Positions 62,776 to 64,000 of a DNA stretch of 64,000 bases are shown in pieces. The position numbers and the translations under genes were made by a program. Numbering within the stretch: the first letter of the stretch is position 1; each line of letters opens with the position of its first letter. Origin of the DNA: Priestia koreensis (lineage in GTDB: Bacteria > Bacillota > Bacilli > Bacillales > Bacillaceae_H); contig NZ_LILC01000002.1 of the NCBI RefSeq assembly GCF_001274935.1, forward strand, positions 329,924 to 393,923, written 5' to 3'. The notes below the pieces were generated by a model that worked only from the letters and a program-made list of their open reading frames with translations, did not search any database and was not told the origin of the DNA.

Positions 62776-63474
62776 GTGAAGCAGGCATTTAGCGTTACGT
62801 TTTTAATCATCTCGCTTCTTACGTTTGTACTGTTTTGTTTCTTTTATACAGCTGGCTGGCGTTTTAGTACAGTGACCACGGGAAGCATGGAGCCAACGGT
62901 TGAGCAAGGGTCAGTAGTGGTGACAAAGCCACTGCAAATTTCAACGACGATTGTAGATCAGATCATTCTATTTCATTCAAAAAACCATCAGGCCAACATT
63001 TTGCATCGTGTTAAAAACGAGCAAATTGCAAAAGACGGAACGCTTGTGTTTACAACAAAAGGGGACGCAAACATAGTAACGGATCGGGTAGTTGTTTATC
63101 CGAATGAAGTAAAGGGGATCTACGCTTTTCACGTCCCTTATATTGGGTATTTAGCTGATTTTATTCAAAAACAACTTCTATGGGTAATTATTCTATTTTT
63201 CATCCTACTTCTCATTTGTATAAAAAAAAATCGCTTTTTTAAGCATTTTGATCGTAGTGGTCATGTCGCTCCTGGTTATTTCGGGACCTGTATACGCACT
63301 CTTCCAAAAGGGGAGGACGGACGTGGCAACGTTCTCTACGGGATCAGGCTTTTTCTTTTACTATTTATTAAACAGCACGAATGCCATGCAGCCCAACAAT
63401 TCGGCTACACCGATATCAACAGGACAAAATCAGACGCTCAAAGTAAACATCGGTATTTTATCAAGTTTGCTTGA
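62776..63474 (+). CDS. sipW: Signal peptidase I, SipW (ER-type), reading out of frame at its end
   Basis: ER-type signal peptidase: N-terminal anchor helix, STVTTGSMEPTV with catalytic Ser (about residue 38), histidine-type box NILHRVKN, DRVVVYPNEVKGIY and a C-terminal helix (LLWVIILFFILLLICI). After residue 152 the frame runs 77 codons through the next gene with no family resemblance. A run of nine A (63222-63230) sits exactly there: one more A would end the protein soon after the helix, and one fewer would fuse it to the next gene. GAGGGGATGAG precedes the GTG start. Confidence 0.75.
   Translation: MKQAFSVTFLIISLLTFVLFCFFYTAGWRFSTVTTGSMEPTVEQGSVVVTKPLQISTTIVDQIILFHSKNHQANILHRVKNEQIAKDGTLVFTTKGDANIVTDRVVVYPNEVKGIYAFHVPYIGYLADFIQKQLLWVIILFFILLLICIKKNRFFKHFDRSGHVAPGYFGTCIRTLPKGEDGRGNVLYGIRLFLLLFIKQHECHAAQQFGYTDINRTKSDAQSKHRYFIKFA
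63222..63230 (+). other. Nine-A homopolymer at the sipW/next-gene junction
   Basis: The tract starts directly after the C-terminal helix codons of sipW. Insertion of one A gives a stop within about five codons; loss of one A joins the frame to the following TasA-like gene. Candidate site of phase variation, transcriptional slippage or assembly error. Confidence 0.7.
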
Positions 63475-63775
63475 TTCAGGCCGAACAATTGCTAATATCT
63501 TCACGATTACAAATAAAACCAATCAGACGCTAAATGTGCAGATAACGATTGAAAACACGTCTCGCCCGGCTCTTGCGCTTGTAGGTATTGATTATATTTT
63601 AGGAATTAGCAACCAAACAATCGCTCCCAACACAACAAAAAGTGTGAGCGTAACGGCTCAGTTTTTACCTCTTTTAAAAATAGGAGGGAGATATACGGGA
63701 AATATTGTTTTGAAAGACGTAGTGAATAATTTGGAGTACCGTGTTCCGGTAGAAGTGGTTATTTTACTCATTTGA
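63248..63775 (+). CDS. Secreted beta-rich protein, likely SipW substrate
   Basis: A 175-residue frame from the TTG at 63248: hydrophobic N-terminal helix (VVVMSLLVISGPVYALFQKG) resembling a SipW signal peptide, then a beta-rich, Asn/Thr-rich domain (FTITNKTNQTLNVQITIE). It overlaps the sipW frame by 227 bases. No ribosome site is visible before the TTG; a later ATG at 63263 also lacks one. Expression may need coupling or frameshift from sipW. Probably a third member of the biofilm/secretion cluster. Confidence 0.6.
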   Translation: MIVVVMSLLVISGPVYALFQKGRTDVATFSTGSGFFFYYLLNSTNAMQPNNSATPISTGQNQTLKVNIGILSSLLDSGRTIANIFTITNKTNQTLNVQITIENTSRPALALVGIDYILGISNQTIAPNTTKSVSVTAQFLPLLKIGGRYTGNIVLKDVVNNLEYRVPVEVVILLI

Positions 63776-63804
63776 ACAGCCGGTCAAAAGACCGGCTGTT
63801 TAAA
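63774..63804. terminator. Bidirectional terminator
   Basis: AACAGCCGGTC and GACCGGCTGTT pair across AAAA, with T/A flanks; separates the SipW cluster from convergent metH. Confidence 0.8.
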
Positions 63805-64000
63805 TTATAATACGTTAAAATATCGCGCCTCTGGGTGAGCAAACACAAGAGCTGTGACAGAAGCTTCTGGTTCCATCATGAACCCTTCTGTTAGACGAAT
63901 ACCAATCTCCTCAGGATGCAGCAGACGAAAGAGTTTTTCCTGGTCCTCTAAATCTGGACAAGCTGGGTAGCCGAATGAGAAGCGCTGCCCCTGATATTTT
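63805..64000 (-). CDS. metH: Cobalamin-dependent methionine synthase, C-terminal fragment
   Basis: The last 64 residues of MetH, running off the right edge. The segments KYQGQRFSFGYPACPDLEDQ and LTEGFMMEPEASVTALVF belong to the SAM-binding activation domain at the end of MetH. The stop is at 63805-63807. The enzyme remethylates homocysteine to methionine, relating it to the salvage locus in the same window. Confidence 0.9.
   Translation of the reverse strand, partial: KYQGQRFSFGYPACPDLEDQEKLFRLLHPEEIGIRLTEGFMMEPEASVTALVFAHPEARYFNVL

Noticed and set aside
1..64000. Prophage or genomic island
   Set aside because: No integrase, transposase, phage structural gene, tRNA-adjacent att repeat or sharp composition change; gene order mostly matches related bacilli.

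Overview
The window is chromosomal DNA from a low-GC, endospore-forming Firmicute of the Bacillus/Priestia type (B. megaterium-like, judged from gene content and not proven). Gene order follows the Bacillus subtilis kinE-ogt-mtn-spo0E-kinD-mhqR-clpE-queCDEF-ykvS-ykvT region, with several inserted modules and without motAB between mhqR and clpE. I saw no rRNA, tRNA, insertion sequence, prophage or CRISPR array. Both edges cut genes: an M50-type metalloprotease on the left and the C-terminus of cobalamin-dependent methionine synthase (metH) on the right.

Layout. 1-2.3 kb: metalloprotease fragment, two small spore-protein-like genes and an amino acid permease. 2.5-10.5 kb: radical SAM protein, nadE, a chemoreceptor, a three-PAS KinE-like kinase, ogt and a CheX-type protein. 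10.7-24.2 kb: the methionine salvage locus, with mtnA, mtnK and mtnU on the minus strand and mtnE, W, X, B and D on the plus strand. Two S-box (SAM-I) riboswitches control mtnKA and mtnWXBD. A sugar-type ABC transporter follows, the likely methylthioribose importer, and then a CoA-disulfide reductase. 24.5-32.1 kb: a sporulation-signalling block (Spo0E-like phosphatase, KinD-like kinase, a second PAS kinase), with MhqR, an M3 peptidase and a catalytically degenerate NlpC/P60 protein between them. 32.3-43.9 kb: a secreted 1441-residue amylopullulanase-like enzyme, clpE under CtsR boxes, an NhaC antiporter, an alpha/beta hydrolase, a CPBP protease and an SDR enzyme. 44-47.6 kb: a run of small membrane proteins of unknown role, a DMT-type transporter and a DUF2254 protein. 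47.7-50.4 kb: preQ1 riboswitch and queCDEF. 50.4-57.7 kb: small enzymes, YkvS, patatin, EcsC, a LysM-SleB hydrolase, a CcpA-box-bearing region without a convincing ORF, and a Phe-Gly repeat protein. 57.7-64 kb: an RNase A-like lipoprotein toxin with a coupled candidate immunity gene, a purine permease, small proteins, a HAD phosphatase, a SipW/TasA-like cluster and metH.

Most notable observations: (1) the lipoprotein at 58023-58526 carries what looks like the bacterial RNase A (CdiA-CT) fold with its catalytic spacing, and is coupled to a small downstream gene, which suggests a lipoprotein-delivered toxin and its immunity protein; (2) a nine-A tract at the sipW/third-gene junction could decide whether SipW ends, fuses to the next protein, or reads out of frame; (3) an NlpC/P60 protein has lost both its catalytic Cys and His; (4) a terminator-bounded region at 56.7-57.0 kb has one perfect and one near-perfect cre box but no credible ORF. 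All assignments come from reading the sequence and from memory of the families; no database search was run.
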